Source: Candidatus Heritagella intestinalis
GTDB lineage: Bacteria > Bacillota > Clostridia > Oscillospirales > Acutalibacteraceae
Length of the DNA stretch: 64,000 nt
NCBI GenBank assembly: GCA_904420555.1
Contig: CAJFVO010000001.1
Span: forward strand, 62,001 to 126,000
Direction: 5' to 3'
Shown: positions 51,765 to 60,321 of the stretch, one piece after another
Layout: every line of letters starts with the position of its first letter
Position numbering within the stretch: the stretch's first letter is position 1
Translations under genes and position numbers: made by a program
The notes under the pieces: generated by a model
The model's input: only the letters and a program-made list of their open reading frames with translations
What the model was told of the DNA's origin: nothing
Database searches by the model: none

Positions 51765-53099
51765 ATGAAAACGACCCTGATTATCCTGCTTTGCAAGCTG
51801 CTGCGGCTGGCAGGCAAGCTGGTGGGAAAAGGCAGCAGCCTGCCGGGAAGAATTGCTTTGAAGCTGGACCCCAATATTCTGCAAAAAATCCGGCTACCCA
51901 ATAAAATCGTGGCGGTAACCGGCAGTAACGGCAAGACCTCCACTGTGGAGATGATCGCCCATGTCTTGCAGAGCAGCGGAAAAAAAATCGCCTACAATAA
52001 AGAGGGTTCCAACCAGATTGAAGGCGTGACCACATTTTTGCTTAACGACTGCACCCTTGGCGGGCGGTGTAAAAGCGACATTGTGCTTATGGAGAGCGAC
52101 GAGCGGTTTGCCCGGTACACGTTCCGGCACATCACCCCTACCCACTATGTAATCACCAATCTTTATCGCGACCAGATGACCCGTAACGGCCACCCGGAAT
52201 GGGTCTATGATATTGTGGGGGAAAGTATCCACGATGACACCCATCTGATTCTCAACGCTGACGACCCTTTGGTTTCCTGCTTTGGCCTGGGACGCAAAAA
52301 TGTCACTTGGTTTGGCGTGGACAAGCTCCCCTTCTCCACCGAGCGGAACACCAGCCTCTATCACGATGGCCGCTACTGCCCCAACTGTAAGGCCCGGATG
52401 AAATACGATTTCTTCCACTACAACCACATCGGCTCCTACCACTGCACTAACTGCGAGCTTCATCGGAACGACACTGCGTTTACCGTGACGGACGCCAGCT
52501 TACAGGATTCCTATATTGTCGTTAACGGAAAATACCGCATTAACCTGAGCTTTTCCGGCATTTATCACTTCTACAACACTCTGGCTACCTTCTCGATTTG
52601 CAGCCTGCTGGGCGTTCCGGAAGAGCAAATCGCCTCCTCTCTCAACGGCTACACCATGAAGAGCGGGCGCATTGTGAAGTTTTCTATTGGCGAAAAAATC
52701 GGCACCCTGCTCACTTCCAAGCATGAAAACTCTGTCTCCTATGACCAATCTATCCGAGTAGCGGTGCAGGATGGCCGCCCCTGCACGGTAACGGTTATCG
52801 TGGACGCTATCAGCCGGAAATACTTTACCAGCGAGACCTCCTGGCTGTGGGATATCGACTTTGAGCTTCTGGCAGCGGATTCCGTGCAGGAGATCGTCCT
52901 CACTGGGCGCTACTGCTGGGATTTAGCGGTGCGTTTTTCCTACTGCGGGATTCCTTCGGAGAAAATCCATGTGATGGAGGATATCGGCCAGGCGGTGGAC
53001 TATCTGCGGGAGCAGGCGCCGGGCTATCAGTATGTCATTACCTGCTTTTCTGATAAAGATAAGTTTTTGGATAAAGTGGAAAAGAGGGACGAGGAATGA
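51765..53099 (+). CDS. murT: Lipid II isoglutaminyl synthase, Mur ligase-like subunit MurT
   Basis: 444 aa. Mur ligase central domain with VAVTGSNGKTSTVEM near residue 50, conserved NADDPLVS, and the MurT-specific zinc ribbon (CPNCKARM ... YHCTNCEL, about residues 205-227), followed by the C-terminal DUF1727 region. With GatD it amidates the D-glutamate of lipid II to isoglutamine. It starts with a short hydrophobic stretch. It overlaps gatD by 4 nt. Confidence 0.95.
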   Translation: MKTTLIILLCKLLRLAGKLVGKGSSLPGRIALKLDPNILQKIRLPNKIVAVTGSNGKTSTVEMIAHVLQSSGKKIAYNKEGSNQIEGVTTFLLNDCTLGGRCKSDIVLMESDERFARYTFRHITPTHYVITNLYRDQMTRNGHPEWVYDIVGESIHDDTHLILNADDPLVSCFGLGRKNVTWFGVDKLPFSTERNTSLYHDGRYCPNCKARMKYDFFHYNHIGSYHCTNCELHRNDTAFTVTDASLQDSYIVVNGKYRINLSFSGIYHFYNTLATFSICSLLGVPEEQIASSLNGYTMKSGRIVKFSIGEKIGTLLTSKHENSVSYDQSIRVAVQDGRPCTVTVIVDAISRKYFTSETSWLWDIDFELLAADSVQEIVLTGRYCWDLAVRFSYCGIPSEKIHVMEDIGQAVDYLREQAPGYQYVITCFSDKDKFLDKVEKRDEE

Positions 53100-53830
53100 A
53101 GCTGTTATTTCTGTATTATGATATTATGAACCTCTATGGGGAAACCGGCAATATGCGGGTGCTGGAACGCCATCTTCGGGACCAGGGCCTTTCCGTCACC
53201 GTGGAATGCAAGACCATCGGGGATGAGCTGGATTTTTCCCAATATGATTTTATCTATGCCGGCTCCGGCACGGAACGCAGCCAGAAGGCGGTGCTGCATC
53301 ATCTTCTCCCCTACCGGGAGAGCTTAGCCAATGCTTTGGAAGCGGGGGTGCCGGCCCTGTTTACCGGCAATGCCTGTGAACTGCTGGGGGATTCTATCAC
53401 CGATGGCAGGGGCACTCGTCATGAAGCCCTGGGAATCCTGCCTTTTCACACGACTGAACAGCCCGATGTGCGTTACACGGGGGACGCAGTGGCTTCCTGC
53501 GAGCTGGTTTCCGCCCCGATCGTGGGGTTTGTCAATAAGTGCAGTGTCCTGGAGGGAATTCAGACTCCCCTGTTCCAGCTGCAAATGGGGTGCGGCAATA
53601 CCCCCAACAGCACAGAAGAAGGATTCCAGTTTCACAACACCCTGGGCACCCATCTCATTGGGCCTCTGCTGGTGAAGAACCCCGCTTTGATGGAGTGGAT
53701 GGTCACAACCATCGGCTCCCGGCAGGAGGGCTTTTCCTATCAGGTGAAGCACTATGAATATGAAGAAAAGGCGTATCTCACTACCTATTCCGCTTTGCGG
53801 GAGCGCTTGCCGGAAAAACCCGGGAAGTAA
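53096..53830 (+). CDS. gatD: Lipid II isoglutaminyl synthase, glutamine amidotransferase subunit GatD
   Basis: 244 aa class I glutamine amidotransferase of the CobB/CobQ type. Catalytic Cys is in FTGNACELLGD (about residue 94), with GTHLIGPLLVKNP supplying the His region. It releases ammonia that MurT uses on lipid II. ATGA overlap with murT, the usual coupling of this pair. A terminator follows. Confidence 0.95.
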   Translation: MKLLFLYYDIMNLYGETGNMRVLERHLRDQGLSVTVECKTIGDELDFSQYDFIYAGSGTERSQKAVLHHLLPYRESLANALEAGVPALFTGNACELLGDSITDGRGTRHEALGILPFHTTEQPDVRYTGDAVASCELVSAPIVGFVNKCSVLEGIQTPLFQLQMGCGNTPNSTEEGFQFHNTLGTHLIGPLLVKNPALMEWMVTTIGSRQEGFSYQVKHYEYEEKAYLTTYSALRERLPEKPGK

Positions 53831-53856
53831 ACCTTCTTTTGCGTGAAACAGGAAAG

Positions 53857-53898
53857 AGAAAACGGCATGGATACCGCTCTGGCGGCCCAGCCGTTTTT
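53857..53898 (+). terminator. Terminator of murT-gatD
   Basis: GAAAACGGC pairs with GCCGTTTTT (about 53858-53866 with 53890-53898); an inner pairing may extend the hairpin. The T-run merges into TTTTTCTTTG. Confidence 0.75.
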
Positions 53899-54022
53899 CT
53901 TTGTCCTTGTGCATGGAGAAGCGGTGGGACAGAAGCCCGGAAAATGGCATTTTTTCTTTTTTATTCGCTCCCCATTATTCATTATTCACTGCTTGGCACC
54001 CTGTCCGGTATCAAATTTTTGT

Positions 54023-54053
54023 TTGGAAATCCGGCGGGAAAATATGTTATAAT
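54023..54053 (+). promoter_or_regulatory. Extended -10 promoter of the helicase gene
   Basis: TGT-TATAAT with the -10 at 54048-54053. The best -35 candidate is TTGGAA at 54023-54028, with a 19-bp spacer. Confidence 0.6.
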
Positions 54054-54124
54054 GTAAACAAAGAGAAATGATTCAGGGGCGCCGTCAGAATTGGAGAGAC
54101 GGCGTCCATAGGAGGCAGAAAGAT

Positions 54125-57100
54125 TTGAACAGCATACAAACAAGACTACAGGAATTGGAAAAGGCCTGCGCACAAAAAGCCGGGAAAGCGCCTATTCTGG
54201 TTCTCCGTGGATTCCCTTCGGCCCTTTGCCGGGAATTTTTGCAATCTCCTTGGGCAGTGCTCCCTGCAGACGAAGTGCTGGACGAGGAAGGTTGGCTCCG
54301 GCCGGAAGCCGTGGCAAAAGCCGGGGAACAACTTCCAAAACTCCTGGAAACCAGAGACGGCCCTGCCCTGCTTCTGTATGAACAGCTTTTGGCGGTAGCC
54401 CCGGAGGCACTGCCGGAAAAGGGCCGGGTCTGGATTGTGGAAAACGACCTGTTTCCGGATATGGTGCCCTGCCTGCTGCCCCCAGAGCGGGCCGCTGCCC
54501 TTTGCGCAGAGCTGCAAACCGGTGAAATTTCCCCGGAAGAAGAGGTCTGCCTGACTTTCTATGGGGATGTTCAGGAAATGGAACCGGGTTGTTGGGCCGC
54601 TTCTCTGCTCAACTGCCACACCGAAACCGGCTATCCTCAGCTCCCCTTCTACGGGGCGCCCCAACAGGAGCCTGCCTCCCTGCCGGCTCAGGCCGCAGAG
54701 ATTCCCGCCTCTGGCCGGAGCTTCTTCCACCACCGGCTTCTGGTTCAAGAAGGGAATCTTTCCGGAGAAGGACGCTATCTTCTGGATAACCGGGAGGACG
54801 CCAACAAGCCGCCGCTTCAGGGCTTTTTTCGGATGCTGGAAGAGCAAGGCCAGGCCTACGGGGTGGACTGCCGCCCTCGGGTGGAGCACTTTGACGGGAC
54901 GCCCTTCCTCCCCCTGCTGCAAAAGTATTGGGGCAAAGATGCCGCTTTCCGTCCCTTGGAATTCTATGCTTCCCCAGAGGAAAATCGGGAGGCCGTAACC
55001 CTCTCTCAGGGAGATATTGTGGGCTGTATTGCCCGGCAGTGCGATCGGGCCTGTGCCGGGGAGAGCTTCCGGAATATTTTCGTTACTGCCCCCACCGGCG
55101 CGGGTAAATCCATCCTGTTCCAGCTTCCTGCTCTGTATCTGGCGGAGAAGTACCAAGCCGTCACCATTGTGGTAACTCCTCTGAAAGCTTTGATGAAGGA
55201 CCAGGTCTATCAGTTGGAGAAAAAGCAGGGCGTCACCTGTGCCACCAGCCTTCACTCCGACATCACCTATGAAGAGCGTCAGGAACGCTTGCAGCAGATT
55301 CACAATGGGGAAAAGTCCATTGTTTACCTTTCCCCGGAGCTGCTCATTTCCTCGGATTTATCTGTGTTTATCGGAGACCGGCCTTTGGGACTCTTTGTGG
55401 TGGACGAAGCCCACACCGTCACTTCCTGGGGTAAGGATTTCCGGGCGGATTACTGGTATCTGGGCGAATACCTTTCCCGACTGGCCAGAGAGGGCCGGGG
55501 CTTCCCGGTATTGTGCCTGACCGCTACTGCTGTGTATGGCGGCGAGGAGGACGTGGTCAACGAAACCATTTCCAGTCTGGGAGTAGAGCGGCCTCTGTTG
55601 TATCTGGGTCGGGTTCGCCGGAAAAACATTGCCTTTGACATTCGTCGGGCAGAACCCCAGGCTGGGGCCGGCAGCGTGGACAAGCAGAAAATCCAGATTG
55701 CCGCCCAGCAGACCCGGGAATTTGTAGCCAAGGGCGAAAAGACCCTTTTCTATTTCCCCTACACCTCTCAGGTGGACGAGACCTATACCCGCTTGGAGTC
55801 TGAAACCCGCCGCCGGGTGCGGAAATTCCACAGCCGGATGCAGCCCTTGGAACGGAATCTCTCCCAGCTGGCTTTCCAGAAAAATGACTGCGATGTCATG
55901 CTCAGTACCAAAGCTTTCGGTATGGGTGTGGATATCTCGGATATCCAGACTGTATGCCACTTTGCCCCCACCGGCAACCTAGCGGACTATGTGCAGGAAA
56001 TTGGCCGTGCCGCCCGCCGTCCGGAAATCCAAGGCCGGGCAGTTACCGCGTTTCTTCCCTCTGACGTGCGGTATATGTCCACCCTGTACAACCTTTCGGA
56101 GCTACGGCAGTTCCAAATCCGGGAGATCCTGCGAAAGGTGACCCAGGCCCTCCGCCGGGAAGGCAAACGGCACATCACCCTCTTCCCCGATGAGTTCTCC
56201 TATCTCTTCCCTGGGGACGATGACAGCCTGCAGAACAAAGTGAAAAACGGCTTGCTGCTTTTGGGCAGCGACCTGGAAAAAACTTACGGATTCCCGGTGT
56301 TGCGGATGCTGGCCTCTGATATCCAGCAAGGGGTCAACTACGTCAACGTACCGGAGCCCGCGGAACGTACTTTCCTGAAAAAGTATGGGCAGTGGGTATC
56401 CTATCAGCCCGATGACACCCGCTTAGTTATCCGCTCCCGGAACCGCTTCTTTGCTAGCGACACCGTAGTGCGCAACAGTGGTAAGATTTATCAGATCGAC
56501 ATGGGCGGCCTGTGGCGGGGCTGCTTCCAGGAGATGAACTATCAGCAGTTTAAGCGGCAGTTTTTTGCCGGAGAACTCTTTGACTGCCCTGGCGATCAGC
56601 CCTTGGCGCCCCGTTCCTTTATCTCCGTGCGGTACCGCAAGCCCTTTATGGAGTCTATGGAGGATATGCGCAAGGCATTGCGGAAAATTTCCGGGATATT
56701 CCGGGAATACAAGCTCCAAAAGCGGGCCTTTACCTTGGAAGAGTTTCGACAGGATTTGCAGTTGGGTGATGGATTCCAGGAAGAATTTGCCGGGCTGCTG
56801 CTGGATATGTTCGTCACCACCAATCCCCAGCGGCCTGGAATGGGCGGCGGCGACAAGAGTCGGTTTATCGCCTTTCGCAAGGGTGCTGACGGGGAAACCG
56901 GCAGCTACCGAGTCTTGAATACCGGTTATCTCACTCTGGAAAACCAGTTTATGCATCTGGCTACCCAAGCAGAGCCCGATGATGAGGGGGTCTATCAGGC
57001 CTACATTCTGGCGGGACGCAGTGGCAAACAGCCGGCGGTTATGCGCCTTTTCTCCCTGTTGGAGCTTCTGGGTATCGCTTCCTATTCTATGGAAGGAGGC

Positions 57101-57325
57101 CGCGGACAGGAAATCTCCCTCTTTGCAGCGGATCCAGCTCTGCTGGATCGGGTCCTCCACAGCACAGAGAAATATGAGAACCGGCAGATTCAGGAAATCC
57201 ATCGCCGTCACGGGTTGGCCGTGGAAACTATGGAGGCCTTCCTTTCCGGTGACTATACCAGCGAGGCCCGCTGGGACATGATTGAAGAGTACTTCCTGGG
57301 CCGGAGTTTCCTTGGAAAAAAATAA
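54125..57325 (+). CDS. Large RecQ-like superfamily 2 DNA helicase with unassigned N- and C-terminal regions
   Basis: 1066 aa. The helicase core occupies about residues 310-680: motif I TAPTGAGKS (about 321), Ia VVTPLKALMKDQ, motif II VVDEAHTVTSWG (about 425) as in RecQ, motif III CLTATA, motif VI YVQEIGRAARRP (about 620). No HRDC or RecQ zinc domain is obvious. The 300-residue N-terminus and the 380-residue C-terminus resemble nothing I can name. The TTG at 54125 is 9 nt after AGGAGG (54110-54115); an in-frame ATG at 54068 lacks a ribosome binding site. It is monocistronic with its own promoter, and followed by a tRNA gene. Repair or defence helicase are both open. Confidence 0.88.
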   Translation: MNSIQTRLQELEKACAQKAGKAPILVLRGFPSALCREFLQSPWAVLPADEVLDEEGWLRPEAVAKAGEQLPKLLETRDGPALLLYEQLLAVAPEALPEKGRVWIVENDLFPDMVPCLLPPERAAALCAELQTGEISPEEEVCLTFYGDVQEMEPGCWAASLLNCHTETGYPQLPFYGAPQQEPASLPAQAAEIPASGRSFFHHRLLVQEGNLSGEGRYLLDNREDANKPPLQGFFRMLEEQGQAYGVDCRPRVEHFDGTPFLPLLQKYWGKDAAFRPLEFYASPEENREAVTLSQGDIVGCIARQCDRACAGESFRNIFVTAPTGAGKSILFQLPALYLAEKYQAVTIVVTPLKALMKDQVYQLEKKQGVTCATSLHSDITYEERQERLQQIHNGEKSIVYLSPELLISSDLSVFIGDRPLGLFVVDEAHTVTSWGKDFRADYWYLGEYLSRLAREGRGFPVLCLTATAVYGGEEDVVNETISSLGVERPLLYLGRVRRKNIAFDIRRAEPQAGAGSVDKQKIQIAAQQTREFVAKGEKTLFYFPYTSQVDETYTRLESETRRRVRKFHSRMQPLERNLSQLAFQKNDCDVMLSTKAFGMGVDISDIQTVCHFAPTGNLADYVQEIGRAARRPEIQGRAVTAFLPSDVRYMSTLYNLSELRQFQIREILRKVTQALRREGKRHITLFPDEFSYLFPGDDDSLQNKVKNGLLLLGSDLEKTYGFPVLRMLASDIQQGVNYVNVPEPAERTFLKKYGQWVSYQPDDTRLVIRSRNRFFASDTVVRNSGKIYQIDMGGLWRGCFQEMNYQQFKRQFFAGELFDCPGDQPLAPRSFISVRYRKPFMESMEDMRKALRKISGIFREYKLQKRAFTLEEFRQDLQLGDGFQEEFAGLLLDMFVTTNPQRPGMGGGDKSRFIAFRKGADGETGSYRVLNTGYLTLENQFMHLATQAEPDDEGVYQAYILAGRSGKQPAVMRLFSLLELLGIASYSMEGGRGQEISLFAADPALLDRVLHSTEKYENRQIQEIHRRHGLAVETMEAFLSGDYTSEARWDMIEEYFLGRSFLGKK

Positions 57326-57338
57326 ATGCAAAAAACAC

Positions 57339-57366
57339 TTGCAATTTTCTATAAGTGTGGTATAAT
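57339..57366 (+). promoter_or_regulatory. Promoter of initiator tRNA
   Basis: TTGCAA (57339-57344), 16-bp spacer, TGG-TATAAT with the -10 at 57361-57366. Confidence 0.8.
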
Positions 57367-57370
57367 AGAT

Positions 57371-57393
57371 GAGCACCCAATAAAAAGGTGCTC
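57371..57393 (+). other. Leader hairpin preceding the initiator tRNA
   Basis: GAGCACC (57371-57377) pairs perfectly with GGTGCTC (57387-57393) around an A-rich loop. It begins at the predicted transcription start and ends 4 nt before the tRNA, so it is probably a 5' precursor stem removed by RNase P. Confidence 0.6.
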
Positions 57394-57397
57394 ATAA

Positions 57398-57473
<76 letters not shown>

Positions 57474-57497
57474 GCGGACAGTGTCCGCTTCTAAGTC

Positions 57498-57531
57498 ACG
57501 CATCTCACGTTTGTGGGGTGCGTTTTGTTTT
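57498..57531 (+). terminator. Terminator of the tRNA transcript
   Basis: ACGCATCTCAC pairs with GTGGGGTGCGT (11 bp, some G-T) with a 4-nt loop, then TTTTGTTTTG. A smaller GCGGAC/GTCCGC hairpin lies just before it at 57474-57488. Confidence 0.8.
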
Positions 57532-57577
57532 GCGCCCGCGAGGAAACCCCATCTCCTATAATCCAACATATAAATCT

Positions 57578-57615
57578 GAGTCTGGACGCAATTCGCGTCC
57601 GGACTCTTTTCTTTT
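57578..57615 (+). terminator. Second terminator downstream of the tRNA
   Basis: GAGTCTGGACGC (57578-57589) pairs with GCGTCCGGACTC (57595-57606), 12 bp, followed by TTTTCTTTT. Confidence 0.85.
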
Positions 57616-57671
57616 ATATCTAGCAAGGCGTATCGGTGCAGAGGTGGACGAAAAAAGCTAAAGGCATAACA

Positions 57672-57703
57672 AAAAAGGCAGTGGAAAATTTCCCACTGCC
57701 TTT
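57672..57703 (-). terminator. Terminator of the nfnAB operon
   Basis: AAGGCAGTGG ... CCACTGCCTT stem read on the minus strand followed by TTTTG; it lies 27 nt beyond the nfnB stop. Confidence 0.85.
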
Positions 57704-57729
57704 CATATCACACTTCTACGGGTTTCCTT

Positions 57730-59127
57730 TTACGCCTTGTCTTTGGCGGTAATGTACTCGTCAATGGCTTTGGCAGCCTTTTTGCCGGCGCCCATAGCCA
57801 GAATCACCGTAGCCGCGCCAGTAACCGCATCGCCGCCAGCATAAACCCCTTCTCGGGAGGTGAGGCTCGTTTCCTCTTCCGTGACAATACAGCCGCGGCG
57901 GTTGGTTTCCAGTCCCTGGGTAGTGTTGCGAATCAGAGGGTTGGGCGAGGTGCCGATCGACATAATGACGCAATCCACGTCCAGCTGGAAGTCAGAGCCT
58001 TCCTTCACCACCGGACGGCGACGGCCAGACTCATCCGGCTCTCCCAGCTCCATTTCCACACACTCGATTCCCGTGACGAACTTATGCTCGTTACCCAAGA
58101 TGGCCGTGGGGTTGGTGAGAACCCGGAAAATAATCCCCTCTTCTTTGGCGTGCTCCACTTCCTCAGCACGGGCGGGCATTTCTGCCTCGGAGCGGCGATA
58201 AACAATGGTGACCTCATCGGCTCCCAGGCGCTTTGCACACCGGGCCGCATCCATAGCCACGTTGCCGCCGCCCACTACCGCCACTTTTTTGGCATGCTGG
58301 ATGGGCGTGCTGCTTCCGTCTTGGTAAGCCTTCATCAGATTCACACGGGTGAGGAACTCATTGGCGGAATAAACTCCCTTCAGGTTCTCACCGGGAATAT
58401 TCATAAACCGGGGCAGACCCGCGCCGGAACCAATAAATACCGCTTCAAAGCCCTGGTCAAAGAGCTCGTCAACAGTCAGAGTGCGGCCGATTACCGTATT
58501 GGTATTGACCTCCACTCCCAATTCTTTCAGGGTGTCCACTTCCTTCTGGACAATGGCCTTGGGCAGACGGAACTCCGGGATGCCGTAGACCAGCACACCA
58601 CCGGCCAGGTGCAGCGCTTCGAATACCGAAACCTGGTAACCCATCTTCGCCAAATCTCCGGCACAGGTGAGGCCGGAGGGACCGGCACCCACGATGGCGA
58701 CCTTATGGCCGTTGCTCTGAGGAGCCTTTGCCTTTTCCGTGCTGTGGGCGTTGTGCCAGTCAGCCACGAAACGCTCCAAACGGCCAATGGCTACAGGCTC
58801 TCCCTTGATGCCCCGGACACACTTGCTCTCACACTGGGTCTCCTGAGGACACACACGGCCGCACACGGCAGGCAGAGAGCTGGACTGATTGATAATTTGA
58901 TAGGCCCCCTCGTAGTCCTTTTCCCGAATCTTTGCGATAAACCCGGGAATGTCAATGGCCACGGGGCAATGGCCCACGCAGGGCTTATTCTTACAGTGCA
59001 GGCAGCGCTCGGCCTCATCCAGGGCCTGCTCTTCCGTGTAGCCCAAGGCCACCTCGTTGAAATTGTGATTACGGACCATGGGGTCCTGCACCGGCATTTC
59101 GTTTTTCTTTAACGACATATTGGGCAT
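57730..59127 (-). CDS. NADPH-binding large subunit of an NfnAB-type transhydrogenase (GltA-like)
   Basis: 465 aa. The N-terminal ferredoxin-like part has two 4Fe-4S motifs (CLHCKNKPCVGHCP and CGRVCPQETQCESKC); FAD site VAIVGAGPSGLTCAG and NADPH site VAVVGGGNVAMDAARC follow. Databases often call it glutamate synthase small subunit, but the partner gene upstream makes NfnB more likely: electron-bifurcating NADH-dependent ferredoxin:NADP oxidoreductase. The ATG at 59127 gives the usual length; the ribosome binding site AAAGG is about 14 nt away. Confidence 0.9.
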   Translation of the reverse strand: MPNMSLKKNEMPVQDPMVRNHNFNEVALGYTEEQALDEAERCLHCKNKPCVGHCPVAIDIPGFIAKIREKDYEGAYQIINQSSSLPAVCGRVCPQETQCESKCVRGIKGEPVAIGRLERFVADWHNAHSTEKAKAPQSNGHKVAIVGAGPSGLTCAGDLAKMGYQVSVFEALHLAGGVLVYGIPEFRLPKAIVQKEVDTLKELGVEVNTNTVIGRTLTVDELFDQGFEAVFIGSGAGLPRFMNIPGENLKGVYSANEFLTRVNLMKAYQDGSSTPIQHAKKVAVVGGGNVAMDAARCAKRLGADEVTIVYRRSEAEMPARAEEVEHAKEEGIIFRVLTNPTAILGNEHKFVTGIECVEMELGEPDESGRRRPVVKEGSDFQLDVDCVIMSIGTSPNPLIRNTTQGLETNRRGCIVTEEETSLTSREGVYAGGDAVTGAATVILAMGAGKKAAKAIDEYITAKDKA

Positions 59128-59219
59128 GGCTAACGTCTTTCCTTTCCAAAAGAAGCCGCCTTCAAAGAACGGCGATTGTTTCGATTGATTATTTCGAGGA
59201 ACATGGCGCAAAGGGCCAA

Positions 59220-60062
59220 TTACTGCTCTGCTTTTCGAAAGAGGTTACAGGTTTCCTCGTAGGCATGGCGCTCAAAGTCCTTATACATAGCGGAGCGCTC
59301 CATGGCCTCGTCAAAATCTACCAGATGGCCGTCAAAATCCGGGCCGTCCACACAGGCAAACTTGGTCTCCCCTCCTACCGTCAGGCGGCAGCCGCCGCAC
59401 ATACCGGTGCCATCGATCATAATGGGGTTCATGCTCACTACCGTTTTCATGTTGTACTCCTTGGTGAGCTTACAGACAAACTTCATCATAACAAGGGGTC
59501 CAATGGCGATGACCTCATCGTACTCCTCACCGCTCTCAATCAGCTTTTTCAAAGCGTCGGTAACCAGGCCCTTTTCGCCGCAGGAACCGTCATCGCTCAT
59601 AAGGACGAACCGATCGCTGACAGCTTGGAATTCTTCCTCCAGGATCACCAAATTCCGATTGCGGAAGCCCACCACAGAGTGAACCTCTGCCCCCAGCTCG
59701 TGGAGCTTTTTAGCGATGGGATACGCAATAGCGCAGCCCACGCCGCCGCCAACAACGGCTACCTTTTTCAGCCCTTCCACATGGGAAGGCACACCCAGAG
59801 GGCCCACGAAGTCGTGGATATATTCCCCGGCTTCCAGATGGTTGAGCTTTTCCGTAGTCGCTCCCACAATCTGGAAAATAATTGTCACCAAACCGGCCTC
59901 CCGATCATAGTCCGCCACCGTCAGAGGGATGCGCTCTCCATTCTCATCCACTCGCAGGATGATGAACTGGCCAGGCTCGGCCTTTTTTGCAACCAGCGGC
60001 GCTTTAACTTTCATCAAAGTCACCGTGGGGTTCAGCACTTTCTTTTCTACAATCTGATACAT
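59220..60062 (-). CDS. Small subunit of an NfnAB-type transhydrogenase (ferredoxin-NADP reductase-like)
   Basis: 280 aa. FAD-binding beta-barrel (PGQFIILRVDENGERIPLT), NAD domain VAVVGGGVGCAIAYPIAKK, and a 2Fe-2S site DGTGMCGGCRLTVGG with a later Cys in KFACVDGPDF. It matches NfnA, which is also called sulfide or dihydroorotate dehydrogenase-like electron transfer subunit. GGAGG precedes the ATG at 60062. It is followed by nfnB with a gap of 92 nt. Bifurcation is inferred from the pair, not shown. Confidence 0.9.
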   Translation of the reverse strand: MYQIVEKKVLNPTVTLMKVKAPLVAKKAEPGQFIILRVDENGERIPLTVADYDREAGLVTIIFQIVGATTEKLNHLEAGEYIHDFVGPLGVPSHVEGLKKVAVVGGGVGCAIAYPIAKKLHELGAEVHSVVGFRNRNLVILEEEFQAVSDRFVLMSDDGSCGEKGLVTDALKKLIESGEEYDEVIAIGPLVMMKFVCKLTKEYNMKTVVSMNPIMIDGTGMCGGCRLTVGGETKFACVDGPDFDGHLVDFDEAMERSAMYKDFERHAYEETCNLFRKAEQ

Positions 60063-60198
60063 GCGTCGTACCTCCATTCAGGTTTGCACACAGAGGCCCT
60101 GCAGGCCGGAAAAGGCCGAATCATCCGGATTTTTCCCTTACCTGCCCGGCGGCCCCCAGGACCTGCCGCCCAGGGGGGCCGCATACTGTACGAATGGT

Positions 60199-60228
60199 AT
60201 TATAGCACAGGCCCCAGGGGTTGTGCAA
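60199..60228 (-). promoter_or_regulatory. Promoter of nfnAB with an 18-bp spacer
   Basis: Minus strand TTGCAC (60228-60223), 18-bp spacer, TATAAT (60204-60199). About 130 nt of leader precede the nfnA start; it contains a stable GC hairpin near 60143-60182. Confidence 0.75.
60205..60226. promoter_or_regulatory. Imperfect palindrome inside the nfnAB promoter spacer
   Basis: GCACA ... TGTGC outer arms with CCCC/GGGG-type inner symmetry: 16 of 22 positions are symmetric. It fills the gap between the -35 and -10, where a regulator would control promoter geometry or occupancy. The regulator is not identified. Confidence 0.5.
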
Positions 60229-60321
60229 TCAAAAAATGCAAGTTTCGTCGCCTTTTACACCATTCGCCCTATTTTTTGCGGAGTTATCTACATGGGGAAA
60301 CAACTGGTTCCTTTTGCTGGG

